In this document: positions 1-20,414 of the stretch, one piece after another
Layout of the letters: every line of letters starts with the position of its first letter
Numbering within the stretch: position 1 is the first letter of the stretch
Source: Piromyces finnis
Taxonomy: Eukaryota > Neocallimastigomycota > Neocallimastigomycetes > Neocallimastigales > Neocallimastigaceae
DNA: 64,000 nt
NCBI GenBank assembly: GCA_002104945.1
Contig: MCFH01000046.1
Span: forward strand, 310,001-374,000
Reading direction: 5' to 3'
Made by a program: the position numbers and the translations under genes
The notes under the pieces: model-generated
What the model saw: the letters and a program-made list of their open reading frames with translations, nothing else
Databases searched by the model: none
What the model was told of the DNA's origin: nothing

Positions 1-429
1 TATATATAATTAAGCATTTAAATATGTTTCATTAATTTATTAATTTAAATAAAAATAATCATAGCCTGTAATTATATTCATTTTAAATTAAAATTATTAT
101 ATATAAAATATAAAATATAATAAATAAATTTTTACAATCTAAAGTTTATGATTTATATAATTTATTTGTTAATAGTTATGATTTTTAAAATAATATGTTT
201 GTAAAAATTCAAATTTGAAATAGATAAATATGCTAAATTTAATGATCATAATTGTTTTTCTTTGCTTTATTTCCGTATAGAGTTATTATTAAATTAAGAA
301 AAGTTAAAGCTTATGTATTAAATTAAATTATAAAAGAGAAGTTTTAAAATGTTACTTCTAAAAAACTATAATAAATGACAATATATATATTTTAATTTAT
401 AAATTTTATCTATATCACAAATTCTAAAT
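1..429. other. AT-rich flank downstream of IRE1
   Basis: No coding sequence is recognisable on either strand. The stretch is almost pure A/T and holds the 3' flank of the IRE1 gene, whose stop codon is at 430-432. No terminator or polyadenylation signal can be singled out in this composition. Confidence 0.5.
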
Positions 430-4298
<3,869 letters not shown>

Positions 4299-5159
4299 TT
4301 TAAATTTCTTTTAATTTTGTTTCAATAAATTAAAAAAAAAAAAAATGAATATTCTTATTTTTTTCCTTTTTTTTTATTTTTATTTTTGTTTTATTTTTCT
4401 TTTCTTTTTTTATATATTTTATTGTTTTTTACTTTGTCTTATTTATTTTTATTTTTATTTTTTTATTATTAAAAATTTTATGAAATTATCAAATTTTATA
4501 ATTATTATTTTTTTTTCAGGTTTTTATTTTGTAATTTTATTATTTTTCTGTTTTAACTTTTCTGTTTTCGTTTTTTCTTTTTTTTTAATTCTATTATTAT
4601 TTTTTAATATCAATCACTATTGCTAAGTATTTTAATTACATAACAGCTTTATTATTTTTATTAAATATATAATTTACAAAAAAAGTGAAAATATTTATTG
4701 ATTTGTTTATTTCATATTTATTTTAAAATATATTTCAATATAATATTTATTTGATTTTTCTATTTCTCTAACTTACTTTTTAGAAATAAATTATATTCTA
4801 ATATTCTAATATTTAATTTGTTTAAAATAACGGTTTTTTTTTATTTTGCTTGTTTGCTTTTTTTTTAAAAAAAAAAAAAAATACTACTTTTAAATAATCT
4901 AAATAATAAATTCAAATAATTTTTTATTGAAATATTATATATTTTCTATTACTTAAAATAATTAACATTGACATATATTAATATAGTAAATAATCGTTTT
5001 TCATTAAATGTAATTTCAAAAATGTAAAATTTTATTTTATTTCTATATTTTATTTTTATTTTATTTTAGTTTTTTTTATTATTGTTATGTATATTTCAGT
5101 TATTTATTCGAGTAACTTTTTAATATTTTATTTTAAATATTAATTGAATGTTATTTAAA

Positions 5160-5303
<144 letters not shown>

Positions 5304-6374
5304 AAACTTAATTAATTTAATCCAATAGAAAAATAATTAAAAATTAATTTAAAATTTTAAAATATATTTCATCCATTTAATAATTAATTATACTTATACT
5401 CAATCATTCAAATTAATATATATTTCTCAATATATTATTATAATTAAAAGTAAAAAAAAATGTTTTTTTATATTTATTTGATAATACAATAATAATATGT
5501 TTATATACACTTTTTACCAAGAATCGACTATATGAAAATTTAAGGTTAATAGATAGAGTAAAATAGTATATAAAAAAAAAAATGAAAAAGATGAATTATT
5601 AATTATTTATTGTAACTTTAATGTTTTATATTGTTTTTCTTTTACTTTATTATTTTTTATTATGGAAATATAAAAATATTACTGATTTCTTATTTTTAAT
5701 TAGTACTTAAAACTATTATTCTTTTAATAAAAATATAGATATATATGATAAATAAAATGATAATAATATTAGCTGATAATTTTTTATACATTCGAGATTT
5801 TAAAATAGTAAGAAAATTGTTTATCTTTTAGTTTGTTTCAATATTCTGTTGACATTAAAGAGTTATTGATTTGAATCTATTAAACATTGAATATCAATTC
5901 AATTTTATTAAACTAGTTATTTTGGCATTTTAATAAAAATTACTATAATTTATATTTATTTTTATTATATCAATTATATAAATTATATTATTAAATTTTT
6001 AATATATATTTTATATTCAATAAAAATAAATTTAAATTTTCAAAACATAATACAAAAAATATTATTTTTTTTTTCTAAAAAAAAGCAAATTTTATAAAAT
6101 CGAAGGTAATAAATTCATTATTATTATAGAAAATGATGAAAGATAGATAGATATAGTATTATATAAAAAGAATTCAAATAAATTGTATTATATTAACATT
6201 TAGTTGATGAAAATAAAGAATAATAAAAGTAATAATATTAAAAATAATAAAAAATAAATTGATAAAATGCAAACAAACAAATTCTTAATAATAAAATAAG
6301 TTAAAAAAAAAAAAAGTAATTTTCATTTTGAAGCTAATTTAATAAGATAAATTGTTGGTTTATTAAGTTATATT

Positions 6375-6380
<6 letters not shown>

Positions 6381-6424
<44 letters not shown>

Positions 6425-6450
6425 AGAGAGAGAGAGAGAGAAAGAAGAAA
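6381..6450. repeat. Poly-A tract joined to (GA)n
   Basis: About 40 consecutive A residues pass directly into roughly ten GA dinucleotides, then an A/G-rich run. The purine-only strand lies about 140-210 bp upstream of the start codon of the KDEL protein gene, so it may fall in its promoter or 5' UTR. Confidence 0.9.
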
Positions 6451-6589
6451 ATTACTGTTTTTATAACTTAATATAATTTTAATATTATAAGCTCTAACAA
6501 ATTTAATAAATTTTTAATTATCTAAATTTTTATTTGGTATATACATACTTAGTAACATAAAGTTTTTAAAAATAGGAAATACTTACAGT

Positions 6590-7105
6590 ATGGATTTCAA
6601 GATTCTTAGTTTATTTAGTTTTCTAATATGTATTGTTTCATCATTAAAAGATCTCACATACAAGATAGATAATAATGTTTACGTTGCAACATTAACAAAT
6701 TATGATTCACTTGTTTTGAATAAAAATAAAGATGTCTTTGTTATGTTCTATTCTCCAATCTGCCCATTCTCCCAAAAAGTAAATTTTTCAAATTTCATTT
6801 ATTATATTAGAAAAAAGTCAAAATAGAGATTTAAAAAAGGATAATATAATAATTAAAAAATGTTTTAATTATTTCCTACTTATTAATGTTATGCTTATTA
6901 TCTATTAAATATAAAAAATAAATTTAACAAATTTAAGTTATTGCCAACTTGGGAACAATTAGCTACAAGATTTAAGGCACAATCTGAAGATATTATTTTT
7001 GCCAAATTTGACGGCTCAGAAGTTGATGTACCGGAATCTTCACCATGGATTGAACTTGAAGGTATAAATATAATTGTACTTAAATGGTTTTATATTATCA
7101 CTATC

Positions 7106-7136
<31 letters not shown>

Positions 7137-7582
7137 GAAAAAAAACTACCCAAATATATTACTTTTCTCTTTTTATTATTATATTTTAATTTTTCAATTA
7201 TTTTATTATTCTACATATATTTATATTGATGAAATAGAATTCCCAACTATGGTTTTATTTAAGAAAACTGATATTGATAAAAAGAGTTTTATTATGTATC
7301 CAATTGAAGGTTCACGTACTTTAGCTAATTTAGCTAAATTTATTGAAAGTTTTTCTACCAATAAAAACTATATTACACTTACTAAGGAAGAATTAGATGA
7401 AATTGATAATTATGATGATGTTACTCCATTAGAAATCGATGAAGACGAAGAACTTGATGCTAACGATGTTAAAGTTCTTTTAGATAATATAGATGCTGAT
7501 GCTGGAGAAATTAATGATAGTAACGAAGACGAAAAGGAATTTAACGATGAAGGAACAATTAATGAAAAAAGTAAATATTGTG

Positions 7583-7656
<74 letters not shown>

Positions 7657-7815
7657 TTTCATTATTGTTATAATTTGATATTGCTTCATTTTTTTATTAT
7701 TAAACATTTTTATATTCTTTTTTAAAATTTTTGTTAAAACGTAGATAATGATTCTATTCCACAAACCAAAAATTCTGATATTCCAAAGACCGCAGCTTCT
7801 AAAGATGAACTTTAA
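6590..7815 (+). CDS. ER thioredoxin-fold (PDI/ERp44-like) protein with CxxS site and KDEL tail
   Basis: Four exons (6590-6778, 6938-7061, 7238-7570, 7745-7815) join in phase to give 238 aa. The protein starts with a signal peptide (MDFKILSLFSFLICIVSSLK). A single thioredoxin domain follows: FVMFYSPICPFSQKLLPTWE, then IIFAKFDGSEVDVPESSP and EFPTMVLFKK, which carries the conserved cis-proline. After an acidic linker it ends in SKDEL, the ER-retrieval signal. The site that is CGHC in protein disulfide isomerases reads C-P-F-S, so the resolving cysteine is Ser. Such CxxS sites cannot complete an oxidase cycle alone. The family member with a comparable CRFS site is ERp44, a thiol-retention chaperone, but ERp44 has three thioredoxin domains and this protein has one. 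A role in thiol-dependent retention or isomerisation in the ER lumen is inferred. Intron 3 is largely an (AAT)n array. Confidence 0.88.
7583..7655. repeat. (AAT)n array inside intron 3 of the KDEL protein gene
   Basis: About 24 perfect AAT triplets fill nearly half of a 174-bp intron (7571-7744). If the intron were retained, the frame would encode poly-Asn and then stop before the KDEL exon. Array length could therefore influence how efficiently the ER-retention exon is joined. Confidence 0.92.
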
Positions 7816-8244
7816 TAAAAATAAACAAAAGTATTATTTTAATTTATTAATTTGAAAGTTATAATAACAGGGTAATAAACCAAAATAATATAAATAAAAA
7901 TGATTAATAAATTAAAAATATAATATAAAAATTAAAAAAAAAAAAAAAAAAAATCTTAAATAGAAAAATAAAATTGCATTATATAAAATATAAATTGAAT
8001 GTGTTTAAGCAATAATATTAAGTCTGTATGTTTTAAAATTCTATTTTTTACCTACTAAAGACAAGTATGGAAAAAAAAAAAAAAAAAGATAATATTTGAT
8101 ATCAATGTAAATTAATAAATATCACAATAATTATATCTAATAACGTTTATTATATAATATTAATAATTTAAAATTTGCTACTAATGAAATATTAAAATAT
8201 TTCTTTTATAATATTAATAATTCCAAATATCATTGAATGATCTT

Positions 8245-8316
8245 TCTATAATGTCTTAATTATTTCTTATTTATTAAATAAAATTAATCTATAATGTCTT
8301 AATTATTTCTTATTTA
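8245..8316. repeat. Tandem duplication, period 43 bp
   Basis: A 29-bp segment beginning TCTATAATGTCTTAATTATT occurs at 8245-8273 and again at 8288-8316, separated by one 43-bp period. The copies look identical. Confidence 0.85.
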
Positions 8317-8471
8317 CCGTTTTAATCAAGTTCTTCTGTTCCCTGGCTAGATGGTTTCTTGTTAGATAGAGGTAGAAAATATATTTAATCAATAAAGATT
8401 TTTGGTATAATAATGAAAATATTAAGTTGTTAATAGCTCATGAATACTTATTCTTTGTAATATTTCTAAGA

Positions 8472-8472
<1 letters not shown>

Positions 8473-8515
<43 letters not shown>
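8473..8515. repeat. (AAT)n microsatellite
   Basis: About 14 AAT triplets in intergenic sequence. Confidence 0.9.
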
Positions 8516-8516
<1 letters not shown>

Positions 8517-9155
8517 GAAAATAGAAAGGACATGCCGCTAATCTAATAATATTAAAAAATTATTTATTAAACTTTCTAGGATATTTTCCAAATAATCACC
8601 GATTTTATTAAAATAAAAAAACTTTATTAATTATTGAAAATGTTTTTTTTTTTATATATAAATTATTATATATTTTTAATATTATTAAAGTATATTAAAT
8701 ATATTTTTGAATATATAAAACCATAAATTTATAAATTAAAATAAATTCTTTTGTTTTTTTATAAAATTACACAAAATATAATTTAATTTAATAAATTGAA
8801 TTTATAATATATCATTAACAATATAAATTATTTAATTGAATTATTAATCTATATAAATAATATATTCATTTATAATATTAAATAGATTTATACCAATTTA
8901 ATCTATTTAATTATTGAATTTTTGAATTCATTTCTATTATATAAATAATATATTATTTAATAGATAAAAGAAATTTTTTTTTTTATATTTTTTTTTACTC
9001 TTTTTATTTTATTTTATTTTTATCGTTATAAATAGCTTTTCTATACTTACTTAATGTTATAAAAATTATTTTTAAAATATATTATAATTATTTTAAATAA
9101 AAAAAGCTTAATAGAAAATATATATTCTATTTTTTTAAAAAAAAAAATAGCAATA

Positions 9156-11021
9156 ATGAGATTGAGTGTTACATTCATTTTATTAGCTACTTCAGCTTTA
9201 TGTAAGAGCTTAGCTTATAATAATGGGTATCCTGACTGTCAATTTAGTAATCTTGTATATTATACAGATAATGATGGAGATTGGAGTATTGAAAATAATG
9301 AATGGTGTTTAATACCAAAAAATTTTGCTACATGTTGGGCATCAGCATTAGGCTATCCATGTTGTTCAGGCTCCGATGTTGTATTAATTGATAATGATGG
9401 TGAATGGGGTGTTGAAAACAATGAATGGTGCGGAATAATTAAAAATTTCAGTAGTAATAATAGTATTAATAACAATAGTAATAAGGATGATAATGATAAT
9501 AATAATAATAAAGGAAACGGAAATAATAGCAGCAACATTAGCAACAACAAAAATGATAATAATAGAAGACCTGTTGACCCCTCTGAAACTGCAAAACAGA
9601 ATTATTCTAAACCAGTTGCTTTTCCAGGTGCAGATGGAGGTGGTAAATTTGCTACTGGAGGTCGTGGTGGTGAAGTTGTTTTTGTAACTAATTTAAATGA
9701 TAGTGGACAAGGTTCATTTAGAGATGCAGTAAGTAAATCTAACCGTATTGTCCTTTTTAAAGTCAGTGGTACAGTTGAATTAAAAAGTGATGTTGTTGTT
9801 CAAAGTAATATTACTATTGCTGGACAAACTGCACCAGGTGGTCATGGTATTGTTTTAAAGAATTTTAAGCTTGGTTTTGGTGGCACAAATGTGATTTGTC
9901 GATTTATTGGTTCTAGACCAGGAGAACGAGGTTCAAATGCTGAATATGATGCATGGGGTGGTGCTAAAGGTGCTAATTCTATCGTTGATCATTGTTCCAT
10001 TGGATGGGCTAATGATGAACAATGGGGTCTCTATTCATACACTGATGACTTTACTATTCAATATACAGTTATTGGTCCTGCAAACTCTTTCTCTTATCAT
10101 AAAAAAGGAATTCATGGTTTTGGTATTATGCTTGGACGAAAAAATGTTTCTTATCATCATAATTTAATTGCGCATAACATCTCAAGAAACTTTAGAGGAA
10201 AAATTCCTGATAAAAACACTTGTGATTTTACTAATAATGTTATATATAATTGGGGTTACCAAACAACTTATGGTACTATCGGTCACTTAAACTATGTAGG
10301 AAATACTCTAAAAAAAGGACCATCAACTAAAGGTGGAAATAATTATGTTAGTGTTGCTGATAGTGGTACTAAACCTGAAAATTATTCAATATATTTAACA
10401 GGTAATCGTTTTCTTAATAGTAATAACACTCCATACAATGATTTTAATACATACAATTGGAAGGGAATTACATATAAAGATGGCTCCAAAAATGAGGGAA
10501 ATACAAAATCTAATACACCATTTATTATGCAAAATGGAAGTGATAATTCATCTACTATTGAACATGTTGAATCAGCTGAAAGGGCTTATGATAATGTTTT
10601 AACTTATGCTGGTAATGGTATTTCTTCTGACAAAAGAATATCCATTGATAAACAATGTGCAGCAGAAACAAAGAATGGCACTGGTAGTTTAGTTGGTGCA
10701 CGTCCATACAATGAAGCAAATTCTTCTCAAAAATCAGATATAGATAAATATGGTATTAAATGTGGTGTTAAATTTGAATACCCACCTGCAATCACTAAAT
10801 ATGATATTATAGATACAGATGGTGATGGTATGCCAGATGATTGGGAAATTGCTAGAGGTTTAAATCCAAATAGTAAATATGCTGCTGATGGATCTTTAGA
10901 AAGCAGTGGTGATTATTGTGGAAGAGGTTACACCAATATTGAATATTACTTAAATGATCTAACTATTAATGCTTTTCCATCTGGAATTGTGAAACGCTCG
11001 CCAACTCTTCAAGAAATGTAA
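9156..11021 (+). CDS. Secreted pectate lyase with two fungal dockerin domains
   Basis: Single-exon gene, 621 aa. It should cleave pectate by beta-elimination outside the cell as part of a fungal cellulosome. Residues 1-20 are a signal peptide. Two Cys-rich fungal dockerin (CBM10-type) modules follow, near residues 24-52 ([17 protein letters not shown]) and 60-95 ([11 protein letters not shown] then [16 protein letters not shown]). The first is diverged, reading GYPDC where GYPCC is usual. An Asn/Ser linker (about 98-137) leads to the parallel beta-helix catalytic domain, about 153-500: [44 protein letters not shown], and NISRNFRGK with a plausible catalytic Arg. [13 protein letters not shown] loop (553-564) precedes the C-terminus, as in many bacterial pectate lyases. 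Lack of introns among intron-rich neighbours, plus the bacterial-style catalytic domain, points to acquisition from bacteria followed by dockerin fusion. Confidence 0.93.
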   Translation: MRLSVTFILLATSALCKSLAYNNGYPDCQFSNLVYYTDNDGDWSIENNEWCLIPKNFATCWASALGYPCCSGSDVVLIDNDGEWGVENNEWCGIIKNFSSNNSINNNSNKDDNDNNNNKGNGNNSSNISNNKNDNNRRPVDPSETAKQNYSKPVAFPGADGGGKFATGGRGGEVVFVTNLNDSGQGSFRDAVSKSNRIVLFKVSGTVELKSDVVVQSNITIAGQTAPGGHGIVLKNFKLGFGGTNVICRFIGSRPGERGSNAEYDAWGGAKGANSIVDHCSIGWANDEQWGLYSYTDDFTIQYTVIGPANSFSYHKKGIHGFGIMLGRKNVSYHHNLIAHNISRNFRGKIPDKNTCDFTNNVIYNWGYQTTYGTIGHLNYVGNTLKKGPSTKGGNNYVSVADSGTKPENYSIYLTGNRFLNSNNTPYNDFNTYNWKGITYKDGSKNEGNTKSNTPFIMQNGSDNSSTIEHVESAERAYDNVLTYAGNGISSDKRISIDKQCAAETKNGTGSLVGARPYNEANSSQKSDIDKYGIKCGVKFEYPPAITKYDIIDTDGDGMPDDWEIARGLNPNSKYAADGSLESSGDYCGRGYTNIEYYLNDLTINAFPSGIVKRSPTLQEM

Positions 11022-11452
11022 ATATATAATTATTAAAAAAAATAGAAAATAATATCTTAATATTTAAAATGTTATAATTATTATATAATGTAAATATTGA
11101 AAACTTTTTTTTTTTTATCAACGCCTTTGATTTTTAATTTTTAATTACTTATTATCTAATGTTTTATTATTTTTATTATTATTATTTTGACTATTGTTAT
11201 AATTGATAATACATATAAAAAAAAACAAATGATAAAACACTAATTTTTATGATATATTTTTTAATAAAGTATTATTTATTAATACAATTTGTTCAATTTG
11301 TTATTTTAATTAAAAATAAAATTTATTATCAGTATATAATTGAAATTAGCTTTAAAGCAATCTTATCATTTAATTTTACTAGTAAATGATAAAATTTATA
11401 TAAATATACTAAAAAAGATAGTTATATTTGTTGTACTAAACATTAAAATTAT
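11022..11452. other. Convergent intergenic region
   Basis: Short AT-rich spacer between the 3' end of the pectate lyase and the 3' end of the convergent RhoGEF gene. No coding sequence or RNA gene is seen. Confidence 0.5.
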
Positions 11453-15938
<4,486 letters not shown>

Positions 15939-17322
15939 TTTCTATTTATTAATTTTTGAAATATATCACTCTTTCAACTTTCACTACTTTATTATTATTA
16001 AAAAATTATTTCTTATTTAGAAAACTTAAAAATAATAATTTTATAACCTATCCTATTAATATAAAAATAATTTGAAAACTATTTTACTATATTCTTTAAA
16101 TATTTTTTTTTAATTTAAAACATAATATTAAAATATTAGAAATTAGAAATATTTTTTAGAAAAAGGTAACTACTTAAAACGAACATTCATTTTTATAATA
16201 ATTATGAAAATAATTCATATATGAATTAATATAGAAATTTAAATATATTTTTATTATAATTAAACAAAATGTATCATGAAGAGACAAATACATTATATGA
16301 AATTATTATTAAACTTTATAATATAGATTTATTATATAACTATATAACTAATAAAATATATTATTATATTATTTCTTATAACTTTAAAAAAAAAAATTAA
16401 ATAAAAAATAATAAAAAGCACTTGCTATATTTTAAAATATTATAAATATAATATTATGTATATTTATATGTATATGTATATGTATATTTATATAGTGTAT
16501 ATAGTAAATATAAAAGATGTTGTTTATTATTAATCTTTTTAGTTTTTAGTTTGAGCTTTGTAGATTTAAAAAAAAAAAATTGATAATATTTTATAATAAA
16601 ATTATTAATAATTATTTTTATGTATACATTAAAATGATTATTAATAAATTAAAATATTAGAATGTTATTAAATAATTTTATAATTTTATTTATATGAAAT
16701 TAAAAATATATAATATACCTTAACTTTTATGAATAAAATCCAAATTTCATAACATCAAAAAGAAATAGATAAATTCAAAATATCAAAATATTATCAAAAT
16801 AATCCCAATAATAATGTAATAACTTTAATATATATTATTCAAATGTATATAAATTAAATATTAAAATAAAAGTATATCAATTATACATTTAAAATTTAAA
16901 AATTATACTTGAAATCTCACACCAAAGATTTGATAATTCTTAATATTTAAGTAAAAATTATAATAAAGTGAAATTGTTAGAGAAAAGGAATAAAAAGTTT
17001 TTAGTATTAAAAATAAATAATAAATAAATAAATATGCAATTAAAAAGGAAAAAAAAAGGAATAATTAATGAAAAATAATATATAAATTAAACATACATTA
17101 ATTAATAAATTAAAAATAAAAATATATGTAATTTTATTGATAATCAAAATAAAATATTTAAAATAATAATCTTGTGAATATATATATTGCATCAATATTT
17201 AATTATTTAAATAATAAAATAATAATAATACAATAAATATTTCAATTTTATTTCAATTTTATGGTTTAAAATTGTAATTCCATTTTATCGATATGAAAAT
17301 ATTATATTTAATAGTTACGATA

Positions 17323-17358
<36 letters not shown>

Positions 17359-17452
17359 TTTATTTTATTTTATTTAATAAATATATAAAGTCTTTTATAC
17401 TTCGACATAAAATATAAAAAATATAGATAAGACTATTTAATATTTAATAAAC
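15939..17452. other. Divergent intergenic region RhoGEF / ELL
   Basis: 1.5 kb of AT-rich sequence between two divergently transcribed genes, hence containing both promoters. A poly-T/(TTTTA) tract lies at about 17329-17375, 80 bp before the ELL start. No gene, RNA or specific element is recognised. Confidence 0.5.
17329..17375. repeat. Poly-T tract followed by TTTTA repeats
   Basis: About 27 T residues run into five TTTTA units just upstream of the ELL start codon. Confidence 0.8.
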
Positions 17453-18081
17453 ATGTTATTATATGAAGATGTTCAATACATTATACAGTCAGATGTCAAA
17501 CAAAAAAGGTTAATACCTTTGGCTTCATTAAAAGTAAATGATGAATTTCTCGAAAATTTAAAATCAAATCCTGAAAGCATAACTATTCAATTTGGTTCAA
17601 CATGTGTAAGCATTATAATAAAATAATGATATCATAAAATAATTTAATAAAAAAAAAATGAAATCATATTAATAAATAGCAATTACAATATTCATACAAA
17701 AAAACAGAAAATTGTGTCAAATAAGCAAGAATTTGAATTTACAATGGAAAAGGAAGAAAATAGAGTGGAAGTAGATTATGTACAGAGGAATAATTTAAAT
17801 TCAAATTCATTAGAAATGTGTGGACGTTTATCACATACATTAAAAATGAAAAAGAAAATGACTCAACAGGTTGCTGATAAAATAAAAAATACGTATATGG
17901 AGTCAGGAAAAAATAACAAAACGTATATTATATTACATAAAGTATATTGTTATTGTTATTTTTAAATATATACTAAATAAATCCTTTTTATTATAAAATT
18001 TTATAATATATAAAAATGAATAAAAAAAATAAAATAATAACAGGAGTATCGTTTTAGACACTACACAAATATCAAGTATAT

Positions 18082-18128
<47 letters not shown>

Positions 18129-18437
18129 TTTTGGAATTAACTTATAATTAAATATATGAAATAAAAAAAAAAAAAAGATATCAAGAAACAAAATTCAAGG
18201 ATAAAAAATAAAACTCGTTTATATGATGGACCAACAAAATCAAAATTAAGATCAACTTCACCTATTCAACCTGGAGGTTTAGATTTAAGGAAAAGAATTA
18301 TTCATATGATGGCTCCAAAGCCAATAAAATTAGTAAATTTAAGTAAAGTGCTAAGAATTAAAGAATCAACAGAACCTGAATTATTAAATATATTAAATAA
18401 AGTAAATATAATAATGGTTATTAGTTATATATGTTAC

Positions 18438-18526
<89 letters not shown>

Positions 18527-19942
18527 TATTAATATTATTATGTTTATTAATATTATTATGTTTATTATTATTATAATTATTTATAACTAATTTATTAAAT
18601 TAAACAAATTATTAAATGGTATTAAATTATATTATATTTCATTATATTATTAATATTTAATTCATTTTAATAATTCATTATAAGATTTCAACAAAGAATC
18701 AAATAGGTGAATATAAGTTAAATCCTGACATTTATAAGGAAGTAGAATTTCAAACTTGGCATACATGGGATCATAACCAAAGAAATCAAGCTATTGAAAA
18801 TGGAAAGAAAGCATTTGAAGAAATTGATTTACCAGCTTCAGCCCCTGAATGGAATAAATTAATACAAAAGAAGACATTAAATATATCAGCACCTGTAATA
18901 AAACCAGTAAATTCTCTTATTTCAAATACGAATGATATTAATCAAAGAAAAAGTAATCCAATAACAACAGAAAAGCGTGCAACAAAACAATTAATGTCTC
19001 AAATGAAAAGTCGTAATAAAAAAGCAAATGCATCTACAGTAAAAGCAGTAAAAATAAAAAGAAATGAGAATATTCCAATAGCAAACCATTCAGTTCAACA
19101 AGCTCAGGCTCAAGCTCAAGCTGAAAAAAAAGGTATAGAAGAATTAAATGTAAATACTAATAATAACAATATTAATAATCAAGATACAGCAGAAAATGAA
19201 GTTGAGAAAAAGCCTTCAATAAATAAAAGAAATGTTCTAGGAAAGAGTATTATTTCACACAAGGAAATTGATCGTTTACCAAAAATTAAAAAGAAATCAT
19301 TAGCTGAAGTAAAAAAACAAATGGCAGTATCATCATCACAAAATGAAAAAGAAGATATAACTTCACTGTCAGCACCAACTTTGAAAAAGTTGACAAATAA
19401 AAGAAAAAGAATGGATTCTACAATAAATTCAAATCGTAAATAATGAATTTTACTATTTTAATGAAACAATAAAAAAAAAATATTTTAATGTTTATGTTAT
19501 TACATTTTAATATTAACTAAACATTAACTAAACATCTTAATATATATATATAAATATTGATATATTGTATATATAATTTATTATATTTATAGCTAAACCT
19601 AAAAACACTATAACTCCTATAGAACCATTAGTCATTAATGAACCAATATCCACATTTTCTGAATACAATAATATGATTGAAAAATACAATAAGCATCAGC
19701 AGGAACTACAAAAATTAGACAAAAGTATGAAGGAAATAAGTGAATCATATAATAAGAGAAGACGCATTTTAAAAGAATATGATAATACTAACCTCTTAGA
19801 TAGAAAACTATATACAGAATTTAAAGAAAAAGCAGAAGAATTATTAATGATAAAAAATCAATATAATTCAATATATAATAATCTCCAACAAATAAAAGAA
19901 AAATTAGAACTTGCAAAAGATAATCTAATCAACTCAATATAA
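17453..19942 (+). CDS. ELL: ELL-family RNA polymerase II elongation factor
   Basis: ELL proteins suppress Pol II pausing, usually with an EAF partner, in the nucleus. The first exon runs from ATG at 17453 to TGT before GTAAGC; further exons start at about 17708 (KIVSNKQEFEFTMEKEENRV, then MCGRLSHTLKMKKKMTQQVA), about 18180, 18687 and 19592. The middle part (LDLRKRIIHMMAPKPIKLVN, then QIGEYKLNPDIYKEVEFQTW) matches the ELL winged-helix segment, where metazoan ELL has IRDRVLHLLALRP and DVQKDWPGYSE-like sequence. After a Lys/Asn-rich linker the final exon encodes a charged helical bundle (FSEYNNMIEKYNKHQQEL, then SESYNKRRRILKEYD) like the occludin/ELL C-terminal domain. The exon 19592-19942 joins in phase through an AATC/CTAAA junction. 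Two introns carry (TTTA)n and (TTA)n arrays. Confidence 0.85.
18080..18131. repeat. (TTTA)n array in an ELL intron
   Basis: About 13 tetranucleotide copies within the intron before the exon starting near 18180. Confidence 0.9.
18437..18530. repeat. (TTA)n array in an ELL intron
   Basis: About 30 TTA triplets within the intron that splits the winged-helix region (donor near 18408, acceptor near 18686). Confidence 0.93.
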
Positions 19943-20414
19943 TTATTTCAAATTACATTTTATTTAATCATGATTAAAATAATTCAGATATAATATTAAA
20001 GAAGAAGAAAAAAAAGTTCCATAATAGAAATACATGCTTTATAAGATGATATAATATAACCGATAATAAAAATTCATTGTAAAATATCTAATATATATAA
20101 TTTAGCAATATGTATATAATAATATAATTGTAACTATTATCCATTAATAAAATTCTATTAAATATTTTAAATTAAATATAAATTATTAAAATATTTATTA
20201 GTTGTAGTATTCTTGTTTTCATTTAAATTTTACTTTTAAATAACATTGTTTTCTTTATATATATATATAATTCAGATTATATATAGTGAATAATAACTAA
20301 TAAATTGTTCATGATAACGCTAACATAACAAATCATAAATAACAATTCAAATTGTTATCTTTTTTTAAAAAAAACAAAAAAAATAAAAAAAAGAGTTTAC
20401 TTTCTAAATGATAT
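19943..20414. other. Convergent intergenic region ELL / TAF5
   Basis: Short AT-rich spacer between two 3' ends. No gene or structural RNA is seen. Confidence 0.5.

Larger units (their letters stand above)
7816..9155. other. Intergenic region between KDEL protein and pectate lyase genes
   Basis: About 1.3 kb with no recognisable gene. It contains a 43-bp partial tandem duplication (8245-8316), an (AAT)n array (8473-8515) and a short stretch of more balanced composition around 8322-8378. The last 300 bp are the presumed promoter of the pectate lyase; an A-rich run immediately precedes its start codon, as at other genes here. Confidence 0.5.

Noticed and set aside
4345-4626. 93-aa open frame on + strand
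   Set aside because: Almost only Phe, Tyr, Leu and Ile from T-rich DNA; no family features.
7480-7764. Poly-Ile and poly-Asn frames over the AAT array
   Set aside because: They are translations of a microsatellite in an intron of the KDEL protein gene.
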